Shown: positions 27,550-36,355, counted from the first letter of the stretch. The stretch is DNA of 64,000 bases from Nocardia vaccinii NBRC 15922 (GCF_001613305.1 NZ_BDCC01000033.1:62001-126000); one strand, 5' to 3'. Numbers and translations: made by a program. Notes: generated by a model not told the origin, from the letters alone.

Positions 27550-28569
27550 GTGCAACAACGCCTCGTCGATCGCCATCCGGAGGTTCCGGCCGATCAGCTC
27601 ATCGCCCAGATGGTGCCCCCGCCCACATTCGACGAGGTGAGCTTCGACTCCTACATTCCGGATTCGAACGAGCCCAGTCAGGCCGACGCCGTGCGCAAGG
27701 CGCGCGATTTCGCCGGGCGGGTCGCCTCGATCCACGCCGCCGCGAACCGCAGGAGTCTGTTCGGTAAGAAGAAGCACGTCCAGGGTGCGGGCCTGTATCT
27801 GGACGGCGGCTTCGGCGTCGGCAAGACCCACCTGCTGGCCTCGATCTTCCACGCCTCGCCCGAGCCGAAATCGTTCGGTACCTTCGGCGAGCTGACCAAT
27901 CTGGTGGGCGCGCTGGGCTTCACGAACGCGGTGGAGCGGCTCGCGAGCAACAGTGTGCTGTGCATCGACGAATTCGAGCTCGACGACCCGGGCGACACCA
28001 CCCTGGTTTCGCGGCTGTTGACCGAGCTGACCGCGCGCGGAGTCTCGGTCGCGGCGACTTCCAATACGCTGCCCAGTCAGCTCGGTGAGGGCCGTTTCGC
28101 GGCGCAGGATTTCCTGCGGGAGATCAAGAAACTGGGATCGCTGTTCGAGACGGTCCGGGTGGACGGCCCGGACTACCGGCACCGCGACCTGCCGCCCGCC
28201 CCGGAGCCGACCGCACCCGACCTGCTGGCCGAGAAGGCTGCGGCCACGCCGGGTTCCACCCTCGACGACTTCGACGCGCTGCTGCGACATCTGAGTACCC
28301 TGCACCCCTCGCGATTCGGCGCGCTGATCTCCGCAGTGGGCGCGGTGTTCGTCTCCGGCGTGCACGAGGTGACCGATCAGGCGGTGGCGCTGCGTGTGGT
28401 TGTCCTGGCCGACCGGCTGTACGACGCGGGAATTCCGGTGACGGTGTCCGGGGCCAAACTGGACGCGATCTTCTCCCAGGAGATGCTCGACGGCGGTTAC
28501 CGCAAGAAGTACCTGCGGGCCATCTCCCGGCTGCTCGCGCTCTCGCGGTACGAGGTGCCCGCAGGCTGA
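27550..28569 (+). CDS. zapE: AFG1-family ATPase ZapE
   Basis: A 339-aa P-loop ATPase of the ZapE/AFG1 family, associated in other bacteria with the division ring. Walker A is DGGFGVGKTHLLASIF, Walker B is SVLCIDEFELDDPGD, and sensor 1 is SVAATSNTLPSQLGEGRF. The arginine-finger region LHPSRFGALI is also present. The GTG start gives the usual length. Its end abuts the broken phosphatase gene. This matches Rv2670c. Confidence 0.92.
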   Translation: MQQRLVDRHPEVPADQLIAQMVPPPTFDEVSFDSYIPDSNEPSQADAVRKARDFAGRVASIHAAANRRSLFGKKKHVQGAGLYLDGGFGVGKTHLLASIFHASPEPKSFGTFGELTNLVGALGFTNAVERLASNSVLCIDEFELDDPGDTTLVSRLLTELTARGVSVAATSNTLPSQLGEGRFAAQDFLREIKKLGSLFETVRVDGPDYRHRDLPPAPEPTAPDLLAEKAAATPGSTLDDFDALLRHLSTLHPSRFGALISAVGAVFVSGVHEVTDQAVALRVVVLADRLYDAGIPVTVSGAKLDAIFSQEMLDGGYRKKYLRAISRLLALSRYEVPAG

Positions 28570-28571
28570 TC

Positions 28572-29222
28572 GCGCGGTACCGTGACGTGCGGGGTTACCG
28601 CACCACCGACGGCCGCGTGGTGCGCACCGGTCTGGTGTACCGACCGGCGAACTCGCCGAGGCCACCGACGCCGACCTGGCCGTTCTCAGCACGCGCGAGG
28701 TCCGTTCCGTCCACGATCTGCGGACCGCCTACGAGCGCGTGCTGTCCCCGGATCGGATTCCCGCGGGCACGACCGCGCACTGCGACGACGTCATCGGCCA
28801 GGCGCCGCCGCAGGTGCTCGTCTCGACCCTGTTCGCCGGAGACGACCTGTACCGGGCGTTCGTCACCGCATCGGGCGCGAATCAGGCTTTCGTCGACGTC
28901 CTGCGCGACATCGCCCGCACCGGCGACGGTGCGGTGCTCTACCACTGCACCGCGGGTAACGATCGCACCGGCTGGAATGTCGGCGGTGCTGCTGACCATC
29001 CTGGGCGTGGACCGCAAGACGGTCGACTACGACTATCTGCTGTCGAGCTACTACCGCGACGCCCGCGCCGGCGACCTGGCCGACGGGGTCGCCCGGTCGG
29101 CGCTCGACGCGGCCTTCGACCAGGTCGACAAGTCGTACGGCAGCTTCGACAGTTACGTCCACCAGGGACTGCAGCTGACCGACGCCGATATCGCCGCCTT
29201 GAAGGCCGAACTGCTGAGTTGA
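28572..29222 (+). pseudogene. Tyrosine/lipid phosphatase (PtpB-like), two compensating frameshifts
   Basis: Homology to the bacterial dual-specificity phosphatases of the PtpB type runs through two frames. Frame 1 gives RYRDVRGYRTTDGRVVRTGL. Near 28643 one base is missing and the frame shifts to ELAEATDADLAVLSTREV and on to the signature VLYHCTAGNDRTGW (Cys and Arg of the P-loop present; the usual Lys is Asn). Near 28976 an extra A restores frame 1 (MSAVLLTILGVDRKTVDYDY) to the stop. No start codon lies before RDVRGY in frame. Either a decayed gene or two single-base sequence errors. Confidence 0.75.
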
Positions 29223-29247
29223 ACCGAATTTGTCGCGCCGGCCGGGT

Positions 29248-29817
29248 TCAGCTCGGCGAGGCGGATTCCAGGGCGTGCTGCATGAGGTAGTCGTGGCACA
29301 CCGTGGCACCGACGGTGAAGGTGCGGGTGCCGACGATCCGGAATCCCCGTTTGGCGTAGAACCGCTGGGCACGGGCGTTGTCCTGGTTGACGCCCAGCCA
29401 CACGCCCGCGTAACCGTTGTCGCGTGCGTGGTTCAGGGCCGCGGTCATCAGGGCGGTCGACACGCCGCTGCCGTGATGGCCGGGCAGGACGTACATCTTG
29501 TTGATCTCCAGCACTGGCCGCAGATCCACCGCTCGCGCGACGACCGGATCGGTCGGGCCGCCCGCGATCAGCATGGCGTAGCCGACGATCTGCCCGCCGG
29601 ATACGGCCTTGAGCACCGTGTGATCCGGATCGCTGAGATATTCGCCGAACCGTTCGTCCGAGAGCGTCTCGTCGATATAGGTCTCGATATCGGCCTCGGC
29701 GAGTCCGGGCGGACAGGCGAGCGGGAACGTGGCGGCCGCGACGTCGGAGATGGCCTCCGCGTCCCAGAGTCCGGCACGGTCGACCGTGACCATCGTGTCG
29801 TTGTTCACGTGATCCAT
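29248..29817 (-). CDS. GNAT family N-acetyltransferase
   Basis: A 189-aa GCN5-related acetyltransferase (Rv2669 position). The acetyl-CoA-binding region is INKMYVLPGHHGSGVSTALM (motif A, Q/R-x-x-G-x-G/A variant), followed by VWLGVNQDNARAQRFYAKRGF (motif B), typical of single-domain GNATs. The ATG at 29817 follows GAGGTGAT at 9 nt. The substrate is unknown. It lies downstream of an MFS gene on the same strand with a 41-bp gap. Confidence 0.9.
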   Translation of the reverse strand: MDHVNNDTMVTVDRAGLWDAEAISDVAAATFPLACPPGLAEADIETYIDETLSDERFGEYLSDPDHTVLKAVSGGQIVGYAMLIAGGPTDPVVARAVDLRPVLEINKMYVLPGHHGSGVSTALMTAALNHARDNGYAGVWLGVNQDNARAQRFYAKRGFRIVGTRTFTVGATVCHDYLMQHALESASPS

Positions 29818-29858
29818 GGCATCACATCACCTCGCCCGCCGCAGTGGTGGCGTGCCGG

Positions 29859-31067
29859 TCAGGTCGATTCGTCCGGTTCGTATGCGGTCGCGGCGGTTCG
29901 CGCGTGGAAGGTACGGCCGAACAGCACCAGCACCGCGGCGAACAGCAGCGGTATGACGAATCCGATGCGCAGGCTCGCCATATCGGACACCGCGCCCACC
30001 ACGCCGCCGCCGATCAGCGTGCCCGCGTAGTTGAACAGGTTCAGCCGCGCGATCACCGCGTCGAGCCCGGAGCCGCCGGTGAGTCGTCCGGCCTCGCTGA
30101 AACACAGCGGGGCGATCACGGGCAGGCCGATCCCGGCGATCAGGAATCCGGTCAACGCGGCTAGCGGTCCGGGCGCGCTCACCACGACCAGCAGTCCGAC
30201 CACGCCGATCGCGGCCGCGACGAGTACGACCACGCGCGGCCCGAACCGTCGCACCCACAGATCGCCGGTGAGCCTGGTCAGCAGCGAGGCCCCCTGGTAG
30301 GCGGCCAGCGCCAGCGCCGCGGTGGCCGAGGAGGACAGCAGTTCGTTCTTCAGGTACAGCGCCGACCAGTTGCCGACCGCCAGATCGATGGCGAACACCA
30401 GCGCCATCGCGATACCCAGTGCCAGGTAGGCCCGCAACGGAACGGCCGCCGCGCGCTCGGCTTCGGCGGGTTCGGCCTCGGCCTGCCGGGTGCCCAACAG
30501 CCGCGGTCCGAACACGAACCCCGCCACCAGCACCACCAACGCCGCGGCGAATACCGCCTCGGTCCACGTGACGTGGAATTTCTCGCATCCCGAGACGAAC
30601 AGTGCGCCCAGGATCGATCCCGCACTCCACGCGGCGTAGAAGGACGACAATACGAACCGCCCGTAGCCGTGCTGGATGAACACCGCCTGCATATTGGTGC
30701 TCGCATCGACGATGCCCACGGCCACGCCGTATCCGCTCAATGCCGCGAACAGCAGCGCCTTGTCCGGAGCGAAGGCGATGACCGCGCCGGTGACCGCGAT
30801 CAGCCCGAGTCCGATCCGCAACGTCACCCGGCTGGACCAGCGGACCGCAAGCTGTTCGGCCACAACACTTCCCACCGCCGCCAGCAGTGAGATCACCACC
30901 ACCGCGACCAGGATGAGGGTATCGCTCAGGCCGAACCGCGACTGTGCCTGCGGCAGTTCGGTGAGGATGACCGCCAGGAAGAAGCCCTGGAGTGCGAATG
31001 CCACCGAATTGGCCTGCCGCGCGGCCCGGAGCGGCGACGATACATTCATGTATTCGGTGGGGGTCAC
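29859..31067 (-). CDS. MFS transporter
   Basis: A 402-aa major facilitator with about twelve transmembrane helices and a charged central loop (GTRQAEAEPAEAERA). Features include FALQGFFLAVILTELPQAQ, WSSRVTLRIGLGLIAVTGAV (loop 2-3) and VGNWSALYLKNELL. It most resembles the FucP/YbjJ-like group of MFS proteins; the substrate is unknown. GTG 31067 or ATG 31049 could be the start; neither has a strong ribosome-binding site. It is divergent from the CoiA-like gene and upstream of the GNAT gene. Confidence 0.85.
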   Translation of the reverse strand: MTPTEYMNVSSPLRAARQANSVAFALQGFFLAVILTELPQAQSRFGLSDTLILVAVVVISLLAAVGSVVAEQLAVRWSSRVTLRIGLGLIAVTGAVIAFAPDKALLFAALSGYGVAVGIVDASTNMQAVFIQHGYGRFVLSSFYAAWSAGSILGALFVSGCEKFHVTWTEAVFAAALVVLVAGFVFGPRLLGTRQAEAEPAEAERAAAVPLRAYLALGIAMALVFAIDLAVGNWSALYLKNELLSSSATAALALAAYQGASLLTRLTGDLWVRRFGPRVVVLVAAAIGVVGLLVVVSAPGPLAALTGFLIAGIGLPVIAPLCFSEAGRLTGGSGLDAVIARLNLFNYAGTLIGGGVVGAVSDMASLRIGFVIPLLFAAVLVLFGRTFHARTAATAYEPDEST

Positions 31068-31198
31068 CAGCGCAGCGTAGCGGCCGGGGTTCGGTGCGCC
31101 AAGGTCGAAAGCGTCGCAGGCGAGGGCGTTCGGCGCCGCGCCTGGGTCTCATGATCACGCGCGGCTCCCGGTTGCATAACGAAAGTAGACAGGACGCG

Positions 31199-32308
31199 GT
31201 GCCGACAACCGATCTTTACGGCACTCTAGAGGGGGCGGTTTCGGATGTGCCGCCGGTGCACGGTGTAGGGGCGATGGATCGCATGGGCGAGCGTAGCGAG
31301 CGGGTAGTGGGCACGGCCGGGCCACTGGCACGTGCCGGAGCCGAGCGGCGAGGTGCGGGCATGGTCGAACGTGAGCAGCGTATCGAGGCCGGGCCGGGGC
31401 AGGCGTTACTGCTGACCGCGCCCGAACCCGCGGATCTTCCTGCGGTGGAACCGAATCCGCGTGGACATCAGCCGGGCGAGCGGTGCCGCGAGCCCGGCTG
31501 CGGCGACTGCCACTGGGATGTGCAGCGATTCAAGTACTGGCTGCGCGGGCGACTACTGGCCGAGGGCGCCGACGACGCCGAGGTGGACAAGGCGGTGGGT
31601 GCGCAGACTCCGGGACTGTTGTGGCGCAAGGGATCTCGAATATGTGCGATCGAGGTGTGCAGTGCGCCGGTACATGTCGGCTTCGCGCTCGAGCGCGCGG
31701 CCCGGCTGCGCGCGGTCGGCGTCGACGAGGTGCTGTGGCTGTGCCCGCCCGGATTCTGGGTCGCGCAGGTGCCGGGTGTGGCCGTGGACGACTTCGCCGC
31801 CGACGGCTGTGACTACCGGCTGGTGTCCGGCCTGCTCGAGGCCGGGCCGAACGGGCTCGCCCGGCCCCGGGAGCAGGCGTGGACGGTGCGAGAATTCATG
31901 CAGGAGTGGGTCGCCGCGGAGGTTGCCTTCGGATATCGCGACGAGACCGCAGGAGGTTGGGCGACGGTGAGCACGTGGGAACAGCACACGCGGGCGCAGG
32001 CCGCCGTGATCGCGCAGCAGCGCCAGGAACTGGTGAACCAGCGCACCGCACTGGCGTTGGCGCGCAAGGCGACTCGGGACAAGGCCAAACAGGTACACAA
32101 GCTCATGCACCGGCTGGAGCGGACCGAACAGGTAGCCGAGGAACTCGACGGCGCGCGTCGTCGGCTGGCCGATCACGGCCGGATCGACGCCACGTTGCGT
32201 TTGACGATCGCGCGGCAGCGCACGGCGGTGATGCACTGGCAGTTGATCGCCTGTTTCGCCCTGCTCGTCATCGTGGCCTTCGTCGCCTCGGCGATGATCC
32301 TGCACTGA
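31199..32308 (+). CDS. CoiA-like, coiled-coil, C-terminally membrane-anchored protein
   Basis: A 369-aa protein without a close match I can name. After a variable N-terminus comes a Cys cluster (CREPGCGDCHWD). Next is a segment resembling the nuclease-like core of competence protein CoiA: LLWRKGSRICAIEVCSAPV followed by the helix ERAARLRAVGVDEVLWLC. In CoiA-like proteins the strand normally reads IE-x-Q-x-S after a PD motif; here Gln is Cys and the PD is lost. A long coiled coil (about 235-335) and one transmembrane helix (FALLVIVAFVASAMIL) end the protein. GTG 31199 has AGGA 5 nt upstream; ATG 31151 is the alternative. Confidence 0.6.
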   Translation: MPTTDLYGTLEGAVSDVPPVHGVGAMDRMGERSERVVGTAGPLARAGAERRGAGMVEREQRIEAGPGQALLLTAPEPADLPAVEPNPRGHQPGERCREPGCGDCHWDVQRFKYWLRGRLLAEGADDAEVDKAVGAQTPGLLWRKGSRICAIEVCSAPVHVGFALERAARLRAVGVDEVLWLCPPGFWVAQVPGVAVDDFAADGCDYRLVSGLLEAGPNGLARPREQAWTVREFMQEWVAAEVAFGYRDETAGGWATVSTWEQHTRAQAAVIAQQRQELVNQRTALALARKATRDKAKQVHKLMHRLERTEQVAEELDGARRRLADHGRIDATLRLTIARQRTAVMHWQLIACFALLVIVAFVASAMILH

Positions 32309-32327
32309 GCCGGCGAACTCGCGCTGA

Positions 32328-32351
32328 ATGAGCGACGTTATGAGCGACGTT
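32328..32351. repeat. 12-bp perfect tandem duplication
   Basis: ATGAGCGACGTT is repeated twice without a gap, between two convergent genes. Confidence 0.7.
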
Positions 32352-32374
32352 GCGGGTGAACGGGTTCCGGTCGA

Positions 32375-33553
32375 TCAGCCGTGGCGGGACAACCGGAACG
32401 GGCCGCGCTCCCAGCGCCAGCCGTGGCGTAGCACCATGGCGTTCAGATCGGTGAGCCGGATATCGGTCTCGGCGCGGTAGCGGCGGAACTCGGTCCAGTC
32501 CACGGGGCCCTCGGCCAGGCGGTTGCGCAGGATGTTCTCCGTGGCCGCGGGGACGGTATGCGCGCGTAGGTCCGGTTCGCCCATCCGGCTGCCGGTGAAC
32601 ACCAGATGGCCCCAGCCGCGATCGTGCGCCGCGGCGCGGGCTGCCGCGAGCTTGATTCGGTTGCCGTACACGGCGATCCGGGCCAGCGGGATGACATCGA
32701 TCAGCAGGGCCCGCCCGTCGGTGAGCCGGGCGGCGGCGGTGGGATAGTGCACCCGGTCGATCTCGTCGAGGCGATAGTCGACCGCGAGCGGACGTTCGGT
32801 GTAGGCCGCGACCTGTTCGCTCTCGTCCAGCATGCGCAGCAGCCGTGCCTCCAGGGCAGTGTCGAAACTCGTTTCGCGGCCGAGCTTCTCGGCGAAGATC
32901 GAACCGCGGGCGTCGTCGGCGGTATCCACCGTGGTCAGTGGCAGCTCCGGCAGCGGCGTCGCCGCACCGCTCGCCCAGTCCGTTCGCCGGAGCAGCGGAA
33001 TCAACTGCCCGGCAACGGGTTCGGTGAATCGCGGGACGGCGTGCCAGCGGCCGCGCTGCTGCCATCCGGCGATCTGCTGGAAGACGAAGCCCGCCACGCG
33101 TTTGGCGTCCATCAGCGCGTGGCCGGCCAGCCGCAGGCGCAGATAGGCCAGATCCTGTCCGGCGATATCGGTGTCGGTCGCGTAGATCTCGCCGAGCAGG
33201 GTGCGCACCAGTCGCTGATCGCCCCAGCCGACCGGATACCGCGCGGCGAAGATCGCGGTATCGGGCAGCCCGGTGGCCTGCACTCGCCGGATCACCTGGC
33301 CGATGGCGCGAGTGTACAACTGGCGCACACGGTCTCGGGACAGTTCGTATCGCGCCCCGATGAGGGTGAGCGTCTCGGGACGTTCGCCGTCCAGGCCGAG
33401 CCGCTGGGTGATGAGCTCGCCGTCGCGCGGACGCTCCCGCGCCTGCTCGGCGACCATCGCGGCCACGGTCTCGTCGATCTCCTCGAGTTCGAACGTGACG
33501 GTGTCGCGCAGGTCGTCGGGCACGCCGGTATGCCCGTCCACGGTCCGGCTCAT
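32375..33553 (-). CDS. Sigma-region-4-like HTH fused to a TnsA-like nuclease fold
   Basis: A 392-aa protein. Residues about 44-90 (LITQRLGLDGERPETLTLIG through SRDRVRQLYTRAIGQVIRR) align by eye with region 4 of the SigA encoded at 46-1413. The middle is helical and Arg-rich. Residues about 225-325 have the layout of a TnsA/VRR-type restriction-endonuclease fold: SFDTALEARLLRMLDE, then VHYPTAAARL, RALLIDVIPLARI, and RIKLAAARAAAHDRGWGHLV. In active enzymes these would be PD and E-V-K; here PT and D-V-I, so catalysis is unlikely. The ATG at 33553 has GGAG 8 nt upstream. Function is unknown; DNA binding is likely. Confidence 0.65.
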   Translation of the reverse strand: MSRTVDGHTGVPDDLRDTVTFELEEIDETVAAMVAEQARERPRDGELITQRLGLDGERPETLTLIGARYELSRDRVRQLYTRAIGQVIRRVQATGLPDTAIFAARYPVGWGDQRLVRTLLGEIYATDTDIAGQDLAYLRLRLAGHALMDAKRVAGFVFQQIAGWQQRGRWHAVPRFTEPVAGQLIPLLRRTDWASGAATPLPELPLTTVDTADDARGSIFAEKLGRETSFDTALEARLLRMLDESEQVAAYTERPLAVDYRLDEIDRVHYPTAAARLTDGRALLIDVIPLARIAVYGNRIKLAAARAAAHDRGWGHLVFTGSRMGEPDLRAHTVPAATENILRNRLAEGPVDWTEFRRYRAETDIRLTDLNAMVLRHGWRWERGPFRLSRHG

Positions 33554-33726
33554 CTTCACAACTCCGTATCCTCGCACCGACGCTCCGCTCCGGCGTGTTC
33601 GCCGCGTCCTCGGCCTTCGCTCCGGCTGTGATGCGGCACGCTTTCGCTCGTTCGTTCGAAAAGCCTATCCTGGCGGGCGTTGAGCGGGTGGGAAGCGGTG
33701 CTGTGTCGGCTCGCGAGGACGCGGGG

Positions 33727-35118
33727 TCACTCGCTTCGGGGGCGTCCGGCGACGCCGTACGCGGTGGCGGCCAGCGCCCCGGCCCAGGCCACGGCGGATG
33801 CGATGGTCAGCAGGTGAATCGCGCCGATGAAATGCGGCCCGGTGGGGGACCCCGCGATCGCACCGAAGATCGCCACGCCGCTGGCGGTGCCGATCTGCCG
33901 TGCGGTATTGGAGGTGCCGGTCGCCAGCCCCGCGCGGTCGGGGGGTGTCGCACGTACCACCGCCGCCACCACCGAAGCGGTGACCAGTCCGGCGCCGCAT
34001 CCCAGAATTCCGAATCCGGCCAGCAGCCAACCGATTCCGCCGGTAGCCTGCAACCGGGTCAGCAGCAGGGTGCCCGCGATGGCGATGACGCACCCGAGCG
34101 CGACCGCCGTGCGCGGCCCGCGCCGTGCGGTGATCCGGCCCGATACCGGGGCGAGTACGACCAGCGGAACCGCGAGCGGCAGCACCGCCAGTCCGGCCGG
34201 CAGTGGCGACCAGCCCAGGACGTCCTGCAAATACAACATGGTGACGAACAGCAGCCCGTTGAAGACCAGATTCATGGTCAGCGCCACCACGTTGGGGCTC
34301 AGGAAATCCCTGCGCCGCAACAGATCCAGCGGAAGCACCGGATTCGCGCCGCGCGCGGACGAGATCAGCGCTGTGGCCAGGGCCGCGACCGTGACCACGG
34401 CCGCGGCGGCGATCGTCGGCCGTCCGGCGTGGTGCCCGATCGAGATGACGGTGAACACCAGCCCGCCCAATCCGACGACGAATCCGGCGAGGCCGGCGAG
34501 ATCGATCCGTTCGCGCTCCTCGCCCGGACGGTTCGGCACCGTGCGCAGTGTCGCGAAAATGACCAGTGCGGTCAGCGGCACATTGATCCAGAACACCGGA
34601 CGCCAGCCGAGCCAGCCGGTGAGCAGCCCGCCCAGCAGCGGGCCCGCGGGCAGTGCCAGCGAGGGGATCGCCGCCCAGGTGCCCAGCGCCCGCGCCTGCT
34701 CACCGCGATCCGGGAACACCTCGACGATGACCGCCATCGTGCTGGGCAGCAGCAGTGCTCCACCGACCCCCTGGACGATGCGCGCGCCGATCAGCACGCC
34801 GATATTCGGTGCGATCGCGCAGCTCAGCGAGGCCGCGCCGAATACCGCGAATCCGGTGAGCAGCACCCGACGGTGCCCGATCCGGTCGCCGACGGTACCG
34901 CCCGCCAGGAGTAGTCCGGCGATGGCGACCACGTATCCGTCGACGACCCATTGCAGCATCGCCACATCCGAACGCAGGCCGTGTCCGATGCTGGGCAACG
35001 CGACGTTGACGATCGTGACGTCCAGTAGCACCAGGAACATGCCGGCGCACATCACTCCCAGTACCCGGCCCGGCCTGACCTGAGGAGAGTCCTCCGCGAT
35101 CGGTTTCGAAATGCTCAT
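33727..35118 (-). CDS. DHA2-family multidrug exporter
   Basis: A 463-aa MFS transporter with about fourteen helices, the EmrB/QacA (DHA2) type of proton-coupled drug exporter. Signatures: LDVTIVNVALPSIG in helix 1 (motif D1), GDRIGHRRVLLTGFAVFG (motif A), RIVQGVGGALLLPSTMAV (motif B) and LPAGPLLGGLLTGWLGWRPVFWIN (motif C). The open frame extends upstream to 35274, but I start at ATG 35118 (MSISKPIAED), the normal family N-terminus. It is divergent from an ArsR-type regulator, with matching palindromes before both starts, so it is probably the regulator's target. Confidence 0.92.
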   Translation of the reverse strand: MSISKPIAEDSPQVRPGRVLGVMCAGMFLVLLDVTIVNVALPSIGHGLRSDVAMLQWVVDGYVVAIAGLLLAGGTVGDRIGHRRVLLTGFAVFGAASLSCAIAPNIGVLIGARIVQGVGGALLLPSTMAVIVEVFPDRGEQARALGTWAAIPSLALPAGPLLGGLLTGWLGWRPVFWINVPLTALVIFATLRTVPNRPGEERERIDLAGLAGFVVGLGGLVFTVISIGHHAGRPTIAAAAVVTVAALATALISSARGANPVLPLDLLRRRDFLSPNVVALTMNLVFNGLLFVTMLYLQDVLGWSPLPAGLAVLPLAVPLVVLAPVSGRITARRGPRTAVALGCVIAIAGTLLLTRLQATGGIGWLLAGFGILGCGAGLVTASVVAAVVRATPPDRAGLATGTSNTARQIGTASGVAIFGAIAGSPTGPHFIGAIHLLTIASAVAWAGALAATAYGVAGRPRSE

Positions 35119-35129
35119 GCCGCCAAGTG

Positions 35130-35140
35130 TTTCGCCGAAA
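35130..35140. promoter_or_regulatory. Palindrome next to the exporter start
   Basis: TTTCGCCGAAA is a perfect 5-bp-arm palindrome 12 bp upstream of the exporter start, adjacent to the operator-like site at 35144. It shares the TTCG/CGAA core. Confidence 0.35.
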
Positions 35141-35143
35141 AGC

Positions 35144-35159
35144 TTCGGTGTGGGCCGAA
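35144..35159. promoter_or_regulatory. Candidate ArsR operator before the exporter gene
   Basis: TTCGGTGTGGGCCGAA has 5 of 6 arm positions matching, 25 bp before the exporter ATG. It shares arms with the site at 35481. Confidence 0.5.
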
Positions 35160-35480
35160 GGATGGGCGCGCGGTGGTTCGGTCTCGCATCGGCCCGCCGG
35201 TCCGGCCGAGTGTTCCGAGGAGATCCCGATGCTGCTGGGCCTCGGGCAGATGGCCGCTCGATCGCAAACATCACACACGGTGGGATCAGCTATTCGACGC
35301 AGTGAATTCCAGGTGCCGGATGCCGAATCGGGCTGTGCCTGTCTCCTGTGGCGCCGGGATTTTCGATTCGCACCGGTTATCGCCGAAATCGACGGTGACA
35401 TAACGGGTTTCGTCGCCGGATATCTGCGCCCCGAAGCAGCGGACGTGGTTCTTGTCGGTGAGCATCGGGGGCGCCCACAT

Positions 35481-35496
35481 TTCGGTGCATACCGAA
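35481..35496. promoter_or_regulatory. Candidate ArsR operator before its own gene
   Basis: TTCGGTGCATACCGAA is a perfect inverted repeat (6-bp arms, 4-bp spacer), 24 bp before the ArsR ATG. The same arms precede the divergent exporter. Confidence 0.55.
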
Positions 35497-35520
35497 GTGT
35501 CGGCGGGGCAGACTGGTGTC

Positions 35521-36288
35521 ATGACGGATGATCGGCCATTGCACGGATACGCCGATGTCGCATCGGTCGGGGCGCTGCTGGCCGATGCGACGCGGGCGCG
35601 GGTCCTGATCAGCCTCGCCGACGGTCGGGCGCTACCGGCTTCGGTGCTCGCGGCCGAGGCGGGCGTGGCAGCCTCCACGGCCAGCGAACATCTCGCACGG
35701 CTGGTGGACGGTGGCCTGTTGAGCGTGGAACGCTCCGGCCGCCATCGTTACTACCGTCTCGCCGACGCGAAGGTCGGCATCGCACTCGAGGCGGTGGCCG
35801 CGCTCGCTCCTACCCGTCCAGTGCGCTCGTTACGGGAATCCACCCGGGCCGCGGCCCTGCGCCGTGCGCGCAGTTGTTACGACCACCTCGCCGGTCGGCT
35901 CGGCGTCGCGGTCACCGAGGCGCTACTGGACCGCGGCGCTCTGATTCGCACGGACGGCCTGCGCGGTGCCGAGCGCGCCGACGGGGACCTGTTGTCCGCC
36001 CCGGTGCGCACGCACCCGTACGAGCTGGGCCCCGACGCCGAGCCGGTGTTCACCGCCCTGGGCGTCGACCTGGTCGCCGCCGGCTCACAGCGCCGCCCGT
36101 TCCTGCGCTTCTGCGTCGACTGGAGCGAACAGCGCCACCACCTCAGCGGAGCCCTCGGCGCGGCCCTGCTGACCCGGATGGAATCAGCTGGTTGGGTGGT
36201 TCGCCACAACACCCGCCGCACCCTGCAACTCACCGATCCGGGCGCCCACGCCCTCGACCGTATCCTCGGCGTCGAGCTCGCCGCCTGA
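35521..36288 (+). CDS. ArsR-family transcriptional regulator
   Basis: A 255-aa winged-helix repressor. The N-terminal ArsR/HTH_20 domain has VGALLADATRARVLISLADG and the recognition helix region AGVAASTASEHLARLVDGGL, then a beta wing (ERSGRHRYYRLAD). The C-terminal half (about 95-255) is a large effector-like domain without metal-binding cysteine motifs such as ELCVCDL, so it more likely senses an organic ligand than a metal. The ATG at 35521 follows the candidate operator. Divergent arrangement with a DHA2 exporter suggests drug-inducible control of that pump. Confidence 0.9.
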   Translation: MTDDRPLHGYADVASVGALLADATRARVLISLADGRALPASVLAAEAGVAASTASEHLARLVDGGLLSVERSGRHRYYRLADAKVGIALEAVAALAPTRPVRSLRESTRAAALRRARSCYDHLAGRLGVAVTEALLDRGALIRTDGLRGAERADGDLLSAPVRTHPYELGPDAEPVFTALGVDLVAAGSQRRPFLRFCVDWSEQRHHLSGALGAALLTRMESAGWVVRHNTRRTLQLTDPGAHALDRILGVELAA

Positions 36289-36355
36289 TATCGAGGCGAA
36301 TCGCGCTGTCGCCGAATATGTTTGCGCCATCGACCCGGCGCCCAGTATGAAGTGA

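Noticed and set aside
33595..34914. A 439-codon plus-strand frame opposite the DHA2 exporter
   Set aside because: The exporter on the other strand has all family motifs, while this frame is Gln/Arg/Gly-rich without domains.
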